15,939 nucleotides of DNA from Actinomycetota bacterium (GCA_002715425.1 PAYW01000011.1:1-15939), one strand, 5' to 3'; counted from the stretch's first letter, positions 1 to 7,269 are shown. The notes: a model not told the origin generated them from the letters alone. Program-made: numbers and translations.

Positions 1-570
1 ACGCAAAGAAGGTAGATTTGCTCCGTCTCTTGGCTGCCCAGTTGGTGGGAAAAGCGAAAGGACAAATGGAACTACAGCCGTTCCCCAAAAAGCCGCTTCC
101 CATGAGGTATCGGCAGCAATGCCACCCACGATCGGAGCCAATCCTACCCCTAACGCTTGAAAACTAGAATAAATTCCTACCTGCCTTCCGAACCGTTCTG
201 GTGGAACCAACTCGGCCAGCCCAGACAGAAGCAATGGGGTAATAAATGCTGTAGCAATTCCCTGAAGGCTCCTAGCAAACAAAAACATAGTGATGGTAGG
301 TGAAACTGCGCATAAGACCGACGCGAACGCGTACAGAAGGTAGGTTCCCCTGACGGTACGTTTTCTTCCCCATCGCTCGCCAAGCGTTCCTGAAACTAAT
401 AGGAGAAGCGCGAACGGAAGGAAGTAGGCGGTGAAACCCCACCCGATTGTCTGGGAGGACACATTAAAGCTACGCCGAAGCTCAGGGAACATTGGAAGGA
501 TTACCGCCGCTCCAAAAGGTCCCATGAAGCCGCCCACATAAAAAGGAAGATGAAATTCTCTAGTTTTCAT
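1..570 (-). CDS. MFS transporter, drug:H+ antiporter-like, N-terminal part (truncated by window edge)
   Basis: The open frame gives 190 residues from an ATG at 570 and leaves the window at base 1, so only the N-terminal half is visible. It is an inner-membrane secondary transporter. Alternating hydrophobic segments fit TM1-TM6. The loop after TM2 carries the MFS motif A form GERWGRKR (residues 64-71). TM4 has RSLQGIATAF (100-109). TM5 has GVGLAPIVGG (141-150), which matches the antiporter motif C typical of 12- or 14-TM drug/H+ antiporters. These motifs are seen directly; the substrate is not predictable. The start is preceded by GGTGAG three bases upstream, a weak Shine-Dalgarno. The lipoprotein gene ends 26 bases upstream on the same strand, so the two are probably co-transcribed. 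Confidence 0.85.
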   Translation of the reverse strand, partial: MKTREFHLPFYVGGFMGPFGAAVILPMFPELRRSFNVSSQTIGWGFTAYFLPFALLLLVSGTLGERWGRKRTVRGTYLLYAFASVLCAVSPTITMFLFARSLQGIATAFITPLLLSGLAELVPPERFGRQVGIYSSFQALGVGLAPIVGGIAADTSWEAAFWGTAVVPFVLSLFPPTGQPRDGANLPSLR

Positions 571-596
571 GAACTCACCGGCTCTCGCGGTTACCT

Positions 597-1379
597 TTAA
601 CCACTTACGGATGTACAGATATCGATAACTAGACGAGGAGGATCAGGAATCTCAAGGACTCGGAATCCTGCCCTATTCTTTGCGCCAATAGCCCATACCA
701 GCTTACCTTCTACCTCTCCTCCAAATACCGCTTCAGTAACATTGAGCATTCCCGTTGCTTGAATCTCTGTAAGGCCTGAATATTCGGATGGGATTGAGCC
801 TCTGCTATATGCATAGGCATGAAGTAGAATCTCGAGATATTCAGATCCTTGAACCTCGATACTCTGCCCGCTGCCAAATTGGATCGGTGGTTGGGAAACC
901 CACTGTACGGAATAGCTGTCAGGGGGGCCCGCAATACTGCCAGAAGGGTTTGATTCAAACTCCAGAACAAATCTATCGAAGTCGAAATGCGCTCCTAGTC
1001 TTGCGTCTACCATCAGAAGATTTTGGGCTTCTCCATACGGCGATCGATATGGCCAATAGGAAATATTTGGTGGAGTTTCTTTCGAGCAATCCAACTCCGC
1101 ATCAGCTGCATTCTCTTTTTTTTCTGGAATCGGTTGCGTAGTCTCCTGAACTGGTTTTTCAGGGATCACGTTTTGCTGAGGGGCGTTCTCTTCTGCACTT
1201 TCATCTGGGCCTGAATTTTGAGATTCCGTTGACTGGTCCTGACCGGAGCCTTCTTTAAGAGCTAGCTCACTTACACTAAATTCCATTTCCCCTGTGCTGC
1301 ATGCACCGATAAGCAAAGTGATAACTAGTAGAAAAAAGATCTTAGAAGCACGAGGACAATCAGATGGATTAGTTATCAT
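597..1379 (-). CDS. AMIN-like domain lipoprotein
   Basis: A 260-residue protein predicted to be exported and anchored as a lipoprotein. A short N-terminal hydrophobic segment (14-25) ends in the lipobox LIGAC, with Cys27 as the lipidated residue. Residues 30-100 are a flexible Ser/Glu/Pro/Gln-rich linker. Residues about 121-256 resemble the AMIN-like domain of actinobacterial lipoproteins: an R-x-G-x-H-x-x-F-D-R-F-V-x-E-F block at 127-141 and a closing block with DPPRLVIDI (246-254). AMIN domains bind cell-wall components in other proteins; that function here is inference. Cys98 and Cys255 could form a disulfide. The ATG has a good ribosome site (AAGGA, five bases upstream). The MFS gene follows after 26 bases. 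Nothing in the sequence shows a shared substrate. Confidence 0.8.
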   Translation of the reverse strand: MITNPSDCPRASKIFFLLVITLLIGACSTGEMEFSVSELALKEGSGQDQSTESQNSGPDESAEENAPQQNVIPEKPVQETTQPIPEKKENAADAELDCSKETPPNISYWPYRSPYGEAQNLLMVDARLGAHFDFDRFVLEFESNPSGSIAGPPDSYSVQWVSQPPIQFGSGQSIEVQGSEYLEILLHAYAYSRGSIPSEYSGLTEIQATGMLNVTEAVFGGEVEGKLVWAIGAKNRAGFRVLEIPDPPRLVIDICTSVSG

Positions 1380-1519
1380 TGCGTTCCTTCAACTGCCATA
1401 GTTATTTCCATTACATATGAATCTTTCCTATAGATTAGAACGGATCATCTTCTCGTTGGGGTCGCTAGTAAGAAACTTTCGGAAGCCCGCTTCAGTTAAA
1501 TAGCTTTTGCCTGAGTGCT

Positions 1520-2080
1520 CTAGGAGGTTACGTTGAAGTTAAGGAGGATCCGCTCATCTCCGAAGAAACCGATTTGAGTATATGATGCCGTTGAGAGGCG
1601 GGTTCTTAGAATAGGAATTTCGACTCCAAGAACCCAGTGAAATGCTGATTTTATCGGCAGTGTATGGGTTACTACAAGAAGGTGTTCCTGTTCACCGATA
1701 GAGAGGTTATCGAGTGATGCGAAAACTCTTTGGTTTACTTCTTGGATCGATTCACCACCGGGCGGTTTATAACTTAGATCTGTTTTGTATCTCTCCCATT
1801 TGTCAGAATCGATGGATGATATGGGATGGCCTTCCCATTCTCCGAAATTGCATTCGATCCATTGCTCATCTACATCGGCAGAAATTCCGAAAGCTTCAGC
1901 AGTTTTTTTTGCCCTCTGAAGAGGACTCGTTATAACCCTGTCAACCTCTCCGATGGAAGCAGCTGCTCGTTTGGCCTGTTCTTCACCCACCGCGTTAAGA
2001 GGTTCGTCTACACGTCCTTGGAAAAGTGACTTTGCGTTATAGTCCGTCTCCCCATGTCGCAGTAACGTTAATAGCCCCAT
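1520..2080 (-). CDS. Histidine phosphatase superfamily (phosphoglycerate-mutase-like) protein
   Basis: A 186-residue cytosolic phosphatase of the branch with the RHG signature. RHGET (8-12) supplies the phospho-accepting His9 and the phosphate-binding Arg8. SPLQRAKKTA (52-61) carries the second phosphate-binding arginine (Arg56). Glu76 in IECNFGEWEG is the likely proton donor. His139 in VVTHTLPIKSA is the second catalytic histidine. Small members of this branch include alpha-ribazole phosphatases (CobC) and broad phosphatases; the substrate cannot be chosen. In Mycobacterium the equivalent neighbour of the zinc-ribbon gene, Rv2228c, is an RNase H-phosphatase fusion; here only the phosphatase half is present. 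GGAAAG lies nine bases before the ATG. Only three bases separate it from the preceding gene, implying translational coupling. Confidence 0.88.
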   Translation of the reverse strand: MGLLTLLRHGETDYNAKSLFQGRVDEPLNAVGEEQAKRAAASIGEVDRVITSPLQRAKKTAEAFGISADVDEQWIECNFGEWEGHPISSIDSDKWERYKTDLSYKPPGGESIQEVNQRVFASLDNLSIGEQEHLLVVTHTLPIKSAFHWVLGVEIPILRTRLSTASYTQIGFFGDERILLNFNVTS

Positions 2081-2083
2081 AAA

Positions 2084-2608
2084 TTATTCTTTCCGACTCA
2101 TATTTGTTCTTTTGATATGGCCTTTTGTGAAGAACAAAGACCGTTCATCTTTGTCAAAGAGCTTATATGTTTTTACAGAATAAGCTATTGCCACCAATCC
2201 TATAATCTCCATAAACATCAGAGTAGCTGCCGATTCCCAGTTAGGGTTATCCAAATTACGGATGTCAATACCAGAGAAGGGCCACCAGAACATCGTAGTT
2301 CGAGTCCATGCTCTATCTAAGACCAAATATAGGAACATCCCTATAGGCAATCCCAACCATTTACGCTGTCGAAGCCGCCTGCCAGTAAATACAATCATGA
2401 CAATTGACATTACAGCTACTGGACTAACTAGGGAATGAAGTACCCACGGGCCACCAATGTACATTTCTACTGTAGGTAACACTGCACCCAGCACTACCAA
2501 TCGGTAATCGATCATCGGGCTCACAAAAACTTTAGCAACAATGAGAAAAGATAGTCCTGCGAACCAAAAGAACATGTTAGCGAACAAGAATGCAGCCGCA
2601 TTCTTCAC
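2084..2608 (-). CDS. Polytopic membrane protein of unknown family, coupled to the zinc-ribbon gene
   Basis: Not confidently recognised. The 174-residue frame has about four or five hydrophobic segments (12-30, 36-50, 57-76, 86-99, 127-144) and a basic C-terminal tail. The order HSL (58-60), a lone Asp98 in a membrane segment and WWPF (108-111) loosely recalls YdjM/DUF457 membrane metal-dependent hydrolases, but most metal ligands of that family are missing, so this is only a suggestion. The start is uncertain. The longest frame uses GTG at 2608, overlapping the upstream gene by 32 bases with no clear ribosome site. ATG at 2575 (Met12) lies one base after the upstream stop (TAA-C-ATG), a typical reinitiation layout, and may be the true start. 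The histidine phosphatase gene follows three bases after the stop. Confidence 0.72.
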   Translation of the reverse strand: MKNAAAFLFANMFFWFAGLSFLIVAKVFVSPMIDYRLVVLGAVLPTVEMYIGGPWVLHSLVSPVAVMSIVMIVFTGRRLRQRKWLGLPIGMFLYLVLDRAWTRTTMFWWPFSGIDIRNLDNPNWESAATLMFMEIIGLVAIAYSVKTYKLFDKDERSLFFTKGHIKRTNMSRKE

Positions 2609-3305
2609 AATTAACTAACTCATCTGGGGGTAGTTTTTTTAGGCGGTCAACTTCTACTGCAGGCAAGTCGAGATGACATCCTTTACAAGTCATCCCATTC
2701 AGCTGAGCTACCCCAATATTTCCTGACTGTTTTCTAATTTTCTCATATATCTCAAGTAAAGCGGGTGAAGTATTCGAAGCTAGGTCAGAGCGGTCGGCTT
2801 CAACGTCCTCGATCTGTTTTTCGATACTTTGTTCTTTACTAAGTAAGGATGCTTCTAACTCGGCTTGTTGTTCGATGTTAGCTTTTTCTTCTATCTCAAG
2901 TTGATCATAGAGGGCCTTTAGAGGTTCAACCTGTTCCATTACAACAATGATCTGATCCTCAACTAGGCGTTTCCGCTCCTGCAACCCAGCTATGTCCCCT
3001 TGGATCGCTTGCAAATCTTTAATTGCGGATACGTCTCCGCTATAAAGATTTACCTCCTGTTCCGAAACACGTTCTTCTATTGCATTTACTTCATCTTCGA
3101 GTCGCTGTTGATCTTCCTCTTTCGATATGAGTTCTTTCGAAACGAAATCTTTCTTCTCATGTAGTGTCGAAAGCGCCTCTAGGAGGTCATTGATGTTTTG
3201 TCGCTCTGGAAGATTGTTTTTTTGGTGTCGTAAGGCCGCGATGGTTTTATCACGATCTTGGATTTGCAATAGATGTTCTAATGATTCTGGAGAAGCTGAA
3301 GTCAT
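2577..3305 (-). CDS. Coiled-coil protein with C-terminal C4 zinc ribbon (Rv2229c type)
   Basis: A 242-residue soluble protein. Residues about 10-180 are a long, charged, heptad-rich helical region (antiparallel coiled coil), including LYSGDVSAIKDLQAIQ (87-102), a conserved turn of the family. The C-terminus is a zinc ribbon with Cys207, Cys210, Cys233 and Cys236 in two CxxC knuckles. This matches the zf-RING_7/C4-type zinc-ribbon family found near nif3 and RNase H or phosphatase genes in actinobacteria and called CdsZ in one set of studies. The molecular role is not well settled; nucleic-acid or translation-associated functions have been suggested. The gene starts 11 bases after the PBP1a stop, and its last codons overlap or abut the membrane-protein start. 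The ATG has AGGA immediately upstream, too close to be an ideal ribosome site. Confidence 0.88.
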   Translation of the reverse strand: MTSASPESLEHLLQIQDRDKTIAALRHQKNNLPERQNINDLLEALSTLHEKKDFVSKELISKEEDQQRLEDEVNAIEERVSEQEVNLYSGDVSAIKDLQAIQGDIAGLQERKRLVEDQIIVVMEQVEPLKALYDQLEIEEKANIEQQAELEASLLSKEQSIEKQIEDVEADRSDLASNTSPALLEIYEKIRKQSGNIGVAQLNGMTCKGCHLDLPAVEVDRLKKLPPDELVNCEECGCILVR

Positions 3306-3316
3306 TCCTGATGATC

Positions 3317-5731
3317 TTACTCAGCTTCTTCATCATTAGATAAATCCTCGGTGCCTTCTTCTTCTCCAGCTTCAGGGTCCTCTTCTTCGTCTGGAAGCTC
3401 TTCTTCGTCTGGATCCTCTTCTTCGTCTGGATCCTCTTCTTCGTCTGGAAGCTCTTCTTCACCTTCTGGATCCTCTTCTTCGTCTGGAAGCTCTTCTTCG
3501 TCTGGAAGCTCTTCTTCACCTTCTGGATCCTCTTCTTCCTCCTCTGGGGGAGGATCTCCGCAATAGACAGTGACGCGTACGGCTTCGTCATCGAGGTAGT
3601 CGTAATCATATTCGCACTCTTCAAAGTTTTCTGGCAGCTCGTCTTCACATGCATCTATCTCTTCATCACTAAAATAATCCAAGGAAATCTGCTCCGGGCA
3701 TGGGTCAGTTCCTTCTTCCGGATCATCTTCAGTACGGAGGTACTCACCATCGTTAGCAAAGTTTGGGCAATACGGGAATGACCTATCAGGAAGATTTTCA
3801 TGATATTTAGCGTTGAAAAGTCCCCAAGCTACTGCAGGGAAAGATCCACCGGTAACATTGCCGAAGGGCGTAATCCCACGCATTGTTATTTTCTCATCTG
3901 GATTTCCCATCCATACTGCTGTTGATAGATATGGGGTATACCCAACGAACCAAGCATCTTCAAAATTCTCTGTCGTTCCTGTTTTGCCCGCAGCCTGCTG
4001 TGACCCCATTTGATTTCCTGCACGTGTGCCCGTCCCAGAGAGGACATTTGCGCGGAGAACCTCAGTAGTCCAGCAAGCTATATTCTCGGTTATTACTCTT
4101 TCTGGAAGAAATCGTTCGTCGTTCACGTGGTTATAGATCGATACCCATTCATCACCTTCTAGTCGTTCGATTCTCTCTATAAAATATGGTTCTCTTTGTA
4201 CACCACCTGATGCTAAAGTCGCATACGCTGACGCCATTTCCATTGGGCTTACTTCTTCAACACCCAATGGAAGGGAAATTACTGGGTCTAATTCACTTTT
4301 GACTCCTAGAAGCTTTGCAGTATCTATGACATTTGAGAGTCCAACTACTTGGCCCAGTTTTAAGAACCCACAGTTAGAAGATTTAAGAGTAAGATCTCGA
4401 ATTTGGGCTATTTCTCCTTCGTCATTGGCAAAGTTGTTTGCCTCATAGACCCCATCTGGCTCTGTATCTTCTGGAAATTCGCAGGGTCCTTCACCGTTTA
4501 TTTTGTCATCAGTTTGAATTCCTCTTCGAAGAGCCGCTGTGATGACAAAAGTCTTGAAGGATGACCCTGGCTGCCGGCGGCCCTGTGTTGCTAAATTAAA
4601 TTGACTTTCTGTATCAAAGCTCTCGCCTCCAATCATCGCACGGACCGCTCCCGTATCTGGTTCAACTGAAGCGACTCCGATTGTAAATGTCGGATCAACC
4701 TGCCATCGGACTTTAAGGACTTCATCTCTAGCTTCCATTGCCATAGTCTGAACGGCTGGATCGAAAGTTGTGTACACGCGTATACCCCCGTTGATACCAA
4801 GGAGGTCTTCGAGCCGTGATTGCAAACCCCCTCCTAAATAGGCCGAGTCCTCAAGGAGTATTCGCCGCACTTCTGCGACGAAGAAGTCATCAGCAGATGG
4901 CAACGATGGCTGATTTCTTTCAGTTGGGAGAGGGTATTGAGCATATTCTAGAGCTTCCTGTTCAGTGAAAAAGCCAAGCTCAGCAAGACGATCAAGGACT
5001 ATGCCCCTTTGGTATTTTGCTATTTGAGGGTTAACGGTCGGGTCATTGACACTCGGATTACTGATGAGGGCCGCAAGCATGGCTGCTTCTGGCCACCCTA
5101 TTCCTTCATCGAGCGCGAGCGTTATTTCCTCTGGAGATTTATTAGCAAGGTCAACTCCAAAATAGACCTCTGCGGCAGCCTTAACCCCGTATGCGGTACT
5201 GCCAAAGAACACTGTGTTGAGATAAATTTCATATATTTCATCTTTTGTGAGTTGATCTTCGAGTCTGACTGCTAAAGATGCTTCTTGGACTTTTCGTTCA
5301 ACGGTTTGTTCTGAACTTAAAACGAGGTTTTTTATCAACTGCTGTGTAATTGTTGAGCCCCCTTGGCTGATCCCTCCTGCATCGACGTTTTCAATTAGTG
5401 CTCTACCTGTGGCTTTGAGATCTATTCCTTGGTGTGCATAAAAATTTGCATCTTCTATCGCTAAAATTGCTTGCTGAACTTCAACTGGGATTTGATCTAG
5501 GAGAATCGGGGAACGATTCTCATCAAAGAACGTTGCCATAAGTTCTCCGTTGCGGTCGTAGACAAGAGATCGGGTTCCCGTACTTGCTAGACCCACAGGG
5601 CTATGAGACCACTCTCCCGAGGTTGCTATATCCCCAACGTGAGGAGCGCCCAAGATACCAACTATCCCAACAACAAATCCTGAGAGTACTAGCACAATAG
5701 CTAGTCGGAAGAGAGCGCTTATCTTTCGCAT
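3317..5731 (-). CDS. Class A penicillin-binding protein (PBP1a/PonA type) with acidic repeat tail
   Basis: An 804-residue bifunctional peptidoglycan synthase anchored by one N-terminal membrane segment (about 8-30). The glycosyltransferase family 51 domain spans about 55-260, with catalytic Glu93 in IEDANFYAHQGID and the GGSTITQQLIKN block (124-135). The transpeptidase domain spans about 345-640, with nucleophile Ser390 and Lys393 in GSSFK, SSN at 451-453 and KTGT at 583-586, so every catalytic motif is present. After residue 650 comes a cysteine-containing linker (Cys655, 678, 695, 706, 724), then from about 729 a Glu/Asp/Pro tail of repeated six-residue modules. Such a tail is longer and more regular than usual for the family. 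No convincing Shine-Dalgarno precedes the ATG. Neighbours downstream are the zinc-ribbon, membrane and phosphatase genes. Confidence 0.95.
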   Translation of the reverse strand: MRKISALFRLAIVLVLSGFVVGIVGILGAPHVGDIATSGEWSHSPVGLASTGTRSLVYDRNGELMATFFDENRSPILLDQIPVEVQQAILAIEDANFYAHQGIDLKATGRALIENVDAGGISQGGSTITQQLIKNLVLSSEQTVERKVQEASLAVRLEDQLTKDEIYEIYLNTVFFGSTAYGVKAAAEVYFGVDLANKSPEEITLALDEGIGWPEAAMLAALISNPSVNDPTVNPQIAKYQRGIVLDRLAELGFFTEQEALEYAQYPLPTERNQPSLPSADDFFVAEVRRILLEDSAYLGGGLQSRLEDLLGINGGIRVYTTFDPAVQTMAMEARDEVLKVRWQVDPTFTIGVASVEPDTGAVRAMIGGESFDTESQFNLATQGRRQPGSSFKTFVITAALRRGIQTDDKINGEGPCEFPEDTEPDGVYEANNFANDEGEIAQIRDLTLKSSNCGFLKLGQVVGLSNVIDTAKLLGVKSELDPVISLPLGVEEVSPMEMASAYATLASGGVQREPYFIERIERLEGDEWVSIYNHVNDERFLPERVITENIACWTTEVLRANVLSGTGTRAGNQMGSQQAAGKTGTTENFEDAWFVGYTPYLSTAVWMGNPDEKITMRGITPFGNVTGGSFPAVAWGLFNAKYHENLPDRSFPYCPNFANDGEYLRTEDDPEEGTDPCPEQISLDYFSDEEIDACEDELPENFEECEYDYDYLDDEAVRVTVYCGDPPPEEEEEDPEGEEELPDEEELPDEEEDPEGEEELPDEEEDPDEEEDPDEEELPDEEEDPEAGEEEGTEDLSNDEEAE
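3374..3537 (-). repeat. In-frame 18-base tandem repeats encoding an acidic PBP tail
   Basis: About nine imperfect units, mostly 18 bases long, encode hexapeptides of the ELPDEE, EDPDEE and EDPEGEE types (PBP residues about 733-786). One unit type is 21 bases. Larger blocks recur exactly: a stretch of more than 30 bases beginning CCTCTTCTTCGTCTGG on the plus strand occurs near 3379 and again near 3471, and a block containing CTTCACCTTCTGG occurs twice. This pattern fits growth by slippage or unequal exchange of whole modules while keeping the frame. Confidence 0.9.
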
Positions 5732-5783
5732 ACATATTTAAAATTAGCGCTTCTAGAGTCCCGAAGGGGGTCACATAGTTGAG

Positions 5784-6248
5784 TTAATAAGCAACGTCTA
5801 GTTTCGTGTGGTCCCATGTTGCTATACGTTGTGCTTTTATAACGACGGCGGTGCGTTTTGTCGACATTGATTCAGCGGCAGTATCGAGCATTTCTTCTGG
5901 TATCCCAGGGTTATTTCTTTTCATAACGCCTCGAGCGTAGAAGTGGACCGTTTTAGGATCAGAATATAGTTCGGCAGTTCCATTTATTTGAATCCCTCGA
6001 AGTTCTTCGTAGACAAGGCCGTCTTCTAAAAGGCAACTTATTCTTGGATCTCGTTCTAGATTCTTTATTTTCTGTGATTTTGTGAATGTCTCGAAGACAA
6101 TATCGCCATCAACAACATCAAACCATAAGGTAGAAAGGTGGGGGGTCCCGTCACGATTTATGGTTGCAACTTGAAGACTTTTTTGTTCATCTATGAACTG
6201 GACTTGTTCTTCTTCAGACATTCGGATTTGGTCACGTCTACTAGGCAT
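5784..6248 (-). CDS. PPOX-family flavin/F420-type oxidoreductase (split-barrel)
   Basis: A 154-residue split-barrel protein of the pyridoxamine-5'-phosphate-oxidase-like family. Seen: VATINRDGTPHLSTLWF (27-43), the first strands and turn of the barrel; KSQKIKNLERDPRISCLL (57-74), a cofactor phosphate-binding region; and the C-terminal WDHTKL (145-150), common in actinobacterial members annotated as F420-dependent. These enzymes reduce small substrates with F420H2 or bind FMN; which cofactor is used here cannot be settled by eye. The chosen ATG at 6248 has TATGAT exactly six bases upstream, which would suit a leaderless transcript. Met10 is an alternative start but has no ribosome site. It is the first gene of the minus-strand run, with PBP1a 52 bases downstream. 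Confidence 0.85.
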   Translation of the reverse strand: MPSRRDQIRMSEEEQVQFIDEQKSLQVATINRDGTPHLSTLWFDVVDGDIVFETFTKSQKIKNLERDPRISCLLEDGLVYEELRGIQINGTAELYSDPKTVHFYARGVMKRNNPGIPEEMLDTAAESMSTKRTAVVIKAQRIATWDHTKLDVAY

Positions 6249-6254
6249 AACCCA

Positions 6255-6260
6255 ATCATA
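6255..6260 (-). promoter_or_regulatory. Candidate -10 box, leaderless start of the PPOX gene
   Basis: TATGAT on the minus strand ends six bases before the ATG at 6248, which places the expected transcript start on or next to the initiator A. No good -35 hexamer was found at 17 bases. Leaderless genes with a TANNNT box at this distance are common in actinobacteria. Confidence 0.4.
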
Positions 6261-6341
6261 GATCCTTTCCTATCTAAAGCTGCTGGGATCATAGTTTTTT
6301 GTTTCCTGTACTTAGTTTGCAGTTCCGAAATTTAAGGGCGG

Positions 6342-6347
6342 TACTCT
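6342..6347 (+). promoter_or_regulatory. Candidate -10 box, leaderless start of the inositol-monophosphatase gene
   Basis: TACTCT fits TANNNT and ends six bases before the ATG at 6354. A TTGCAG lies at 6317-6322, 19 bases upstream, a long but possible -35 spacing. GGAG also lies two bases before the ATG, so a very short leader with a ribosome site is not excluded. Confidence 0.35.
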
Positions 6348-6353
6348 GGAGCT

Positions 6354-7103
6354 ATGGATGTCGATAGTGTTCTTGAAATATTTCACCAGATTGCAGGGGA
6401 AATCCGTTCGGGTTTAGACAATCTAGATGATTGGGGATTATCTGGAGGGCACCCTGGACAGTATGTTCATGATGTAGTTGCTGACGAAATAGCAATTCCT
6501 ATCTTATGGAGCGCAGGATTAGGGATAGTGAGTGAGGAATCTGAAAGTCAGGGGCTGGATCGTCCTGTAATTGCGATCGTTGATCCAATTGATGGCTCTA
6601 CCAATGCTTCCTTAGGCATTCCGTGGTATGCGACTAGTCTTTGCGCTATAGATTCTGAGGGGCTGCTTGCGTCTTTAGTTTGTAATCAGGCAACTGGAAA
6701 TACTTACGTAGCAGCGAGAGGTATGGGGGCAGAATTAGATGGTGAACCTATTCAACCCTCTCGAAAAGGTGAAATGAGAGATTCTATATTGGTATTGAAT
6801 GGGCTTCCGCATAGCTATTTCGGATGGAAGCAGTACCGTGCTTTGGGGTCAGCCGCACTTGATCTTTGTAGCGTTGCTGATGGAACCTTTGATGGTTTTG
6901 CTGACTTTAGTTCTGGCTTAGCGCTTTGGGATTATGCTGGTGCGGCCCTTATCTGTTCTGAGTCTGGAGTTGCTATAAGTGAAACAAATGGAACGAAACT
7001 GGACTTTGAGAATCTTCTGAAATCACCATCCTCAAGGATTAGGCTCTTGGCAGCAGGAACCCAATCCCTTCACGAAAATTTAATCGATAGTGTTGATGTT
7101 TAA
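6354..7103 (+). CDS. Inositol-monophosphatase-family phosphatase
   Basis: A 249-residue Mg2+-dependent phosphatase of the IMPase/FBPase/CysQ superfamily. Metal ligands are in place: Glu61 in VSEES, and Asp77 and Asp80 in DPIDGSTN (77-84, the DP-I-DG-T/S signature). The second signature is LWDYAGAALICSESG (191-205) with Asp193. HDVVADEIA (39-47) is the usual N-terminal helix motif, and GSAALDLCSVADGTFDGF (165-182) is the family's core block. Substrates in the family include inositol-1-phosphate, fructose-1,6-bisphosphate, histidinol phosphate and 3'-phosphoadenosine-5'-phosphate; this length and form fit an actinobacterial IMPase, but the exact substrate is open. It is divergent from the PPOX gene across 105 bases and is followed 35 bases later by tRNA-Val. 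Confidence 0.9.
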   Translation: MDVDSVLEIFHQIAGEIRSGLDNLDDWGLSGGHPGQYVHDVVADEIAIPILWSAGLGIVSEESESQGLDRPVIAIVDPIDGSTNASLGIPWYATSLCAIDSEGLLASLVCNQATGNTYVAARGMGAELDGEPIQPSRKGEMRDSILVLNGLPHSYFGWKQYRALGSAALDLCSVADGTFDGFADFSSGLALWDYAGAALICSESGVAISETNGTKLDFENLLKSPSSRIRLLAAGTQSLHENLIDSVDV

Positions 7104-7138
7104 ATTCTGTTCGGTTTGTGGATACTATGAGACCCTTA

Positions 7139-7215
7139 GGGCGCATAGCTCAGTTGGCTAGAGCATCTCGTTTACACCGAGAGGGTCGGGGGTTCAAGTC
7201 CCTCTGCGCCCACCA
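7139..7215 (+). tRNA. tRNA-Val (anticodon UAC), CCA encoded
   Basis: A complete cloverleaf folds by eye. The acceptor stem GGGCGCA (7139-7145) pairs perfectly with TGCGCCC (7205-7211), with discriminator A7212 and genomically encoded CCA 7213-7215. The D stem is GCTC/GAGC, and the anticodon stem TCTCG/CGAGA encloses the loop TTTACAC, giving anticodon TAC at 7173-7175, which reads valine GUN codons. The T arm is GGGGG-TTCAAGT-CCCTC with one G-T pair. A TACTAT at 7123-7128 could be its -10 box. It stands alone, not in a tRNA cluster. Confidence 0.97.
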
Positions 7216-7269
7216 TTAGGATAAATCAAGCGACTACGTTAAGCCGCGACCTTTCCCTAACATGTTTGA

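Noticed and set aside
788..1141. Plus-strand open frame of 117 codons opposite the lipoprotein gene
   Set aside because: The minus strand has a lipobox, a recognisable domain and a good ribosome site; the plus frame has no recognisable features.
1380..1519. Possible hairpin GAAG-CGGG-CTTC after the histidine phosphatase gene
   Set aside because: Four-pair stem with no adjacent T-run; otherwise I see no clear promoter or terminator in this 140-base gap.
3351..3566. Serine/glycine-rich open frame on the plus strand
   Set aside because: Antisense shadow of the same acidic repeat; low complexity follows directly from the repeat units.
3250..3654. Lysine-rich repetitive open frame on the minus strand (KKSFQTKKRIQ-like units)
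   Set aside because: It is an alternative-frame reading of the acidic repeat of the PBP gene and runs into the zinc-ribbon start; no ribosome site, and composition is explained by the repeat DNA.
5732..5783. Possible terminator between the PPOX and PBP genes (CCC-GAA-GGG)
   Set aside because: Only about three to four base pairs and no T-run; too weak to call.
7190..7269. tRNA-Val 3' end as an integration (att) site
   Set aside because: No integrase, no second copy of the tRNA 3' end seen in the window, and both neighbours are ordinary intact genes.
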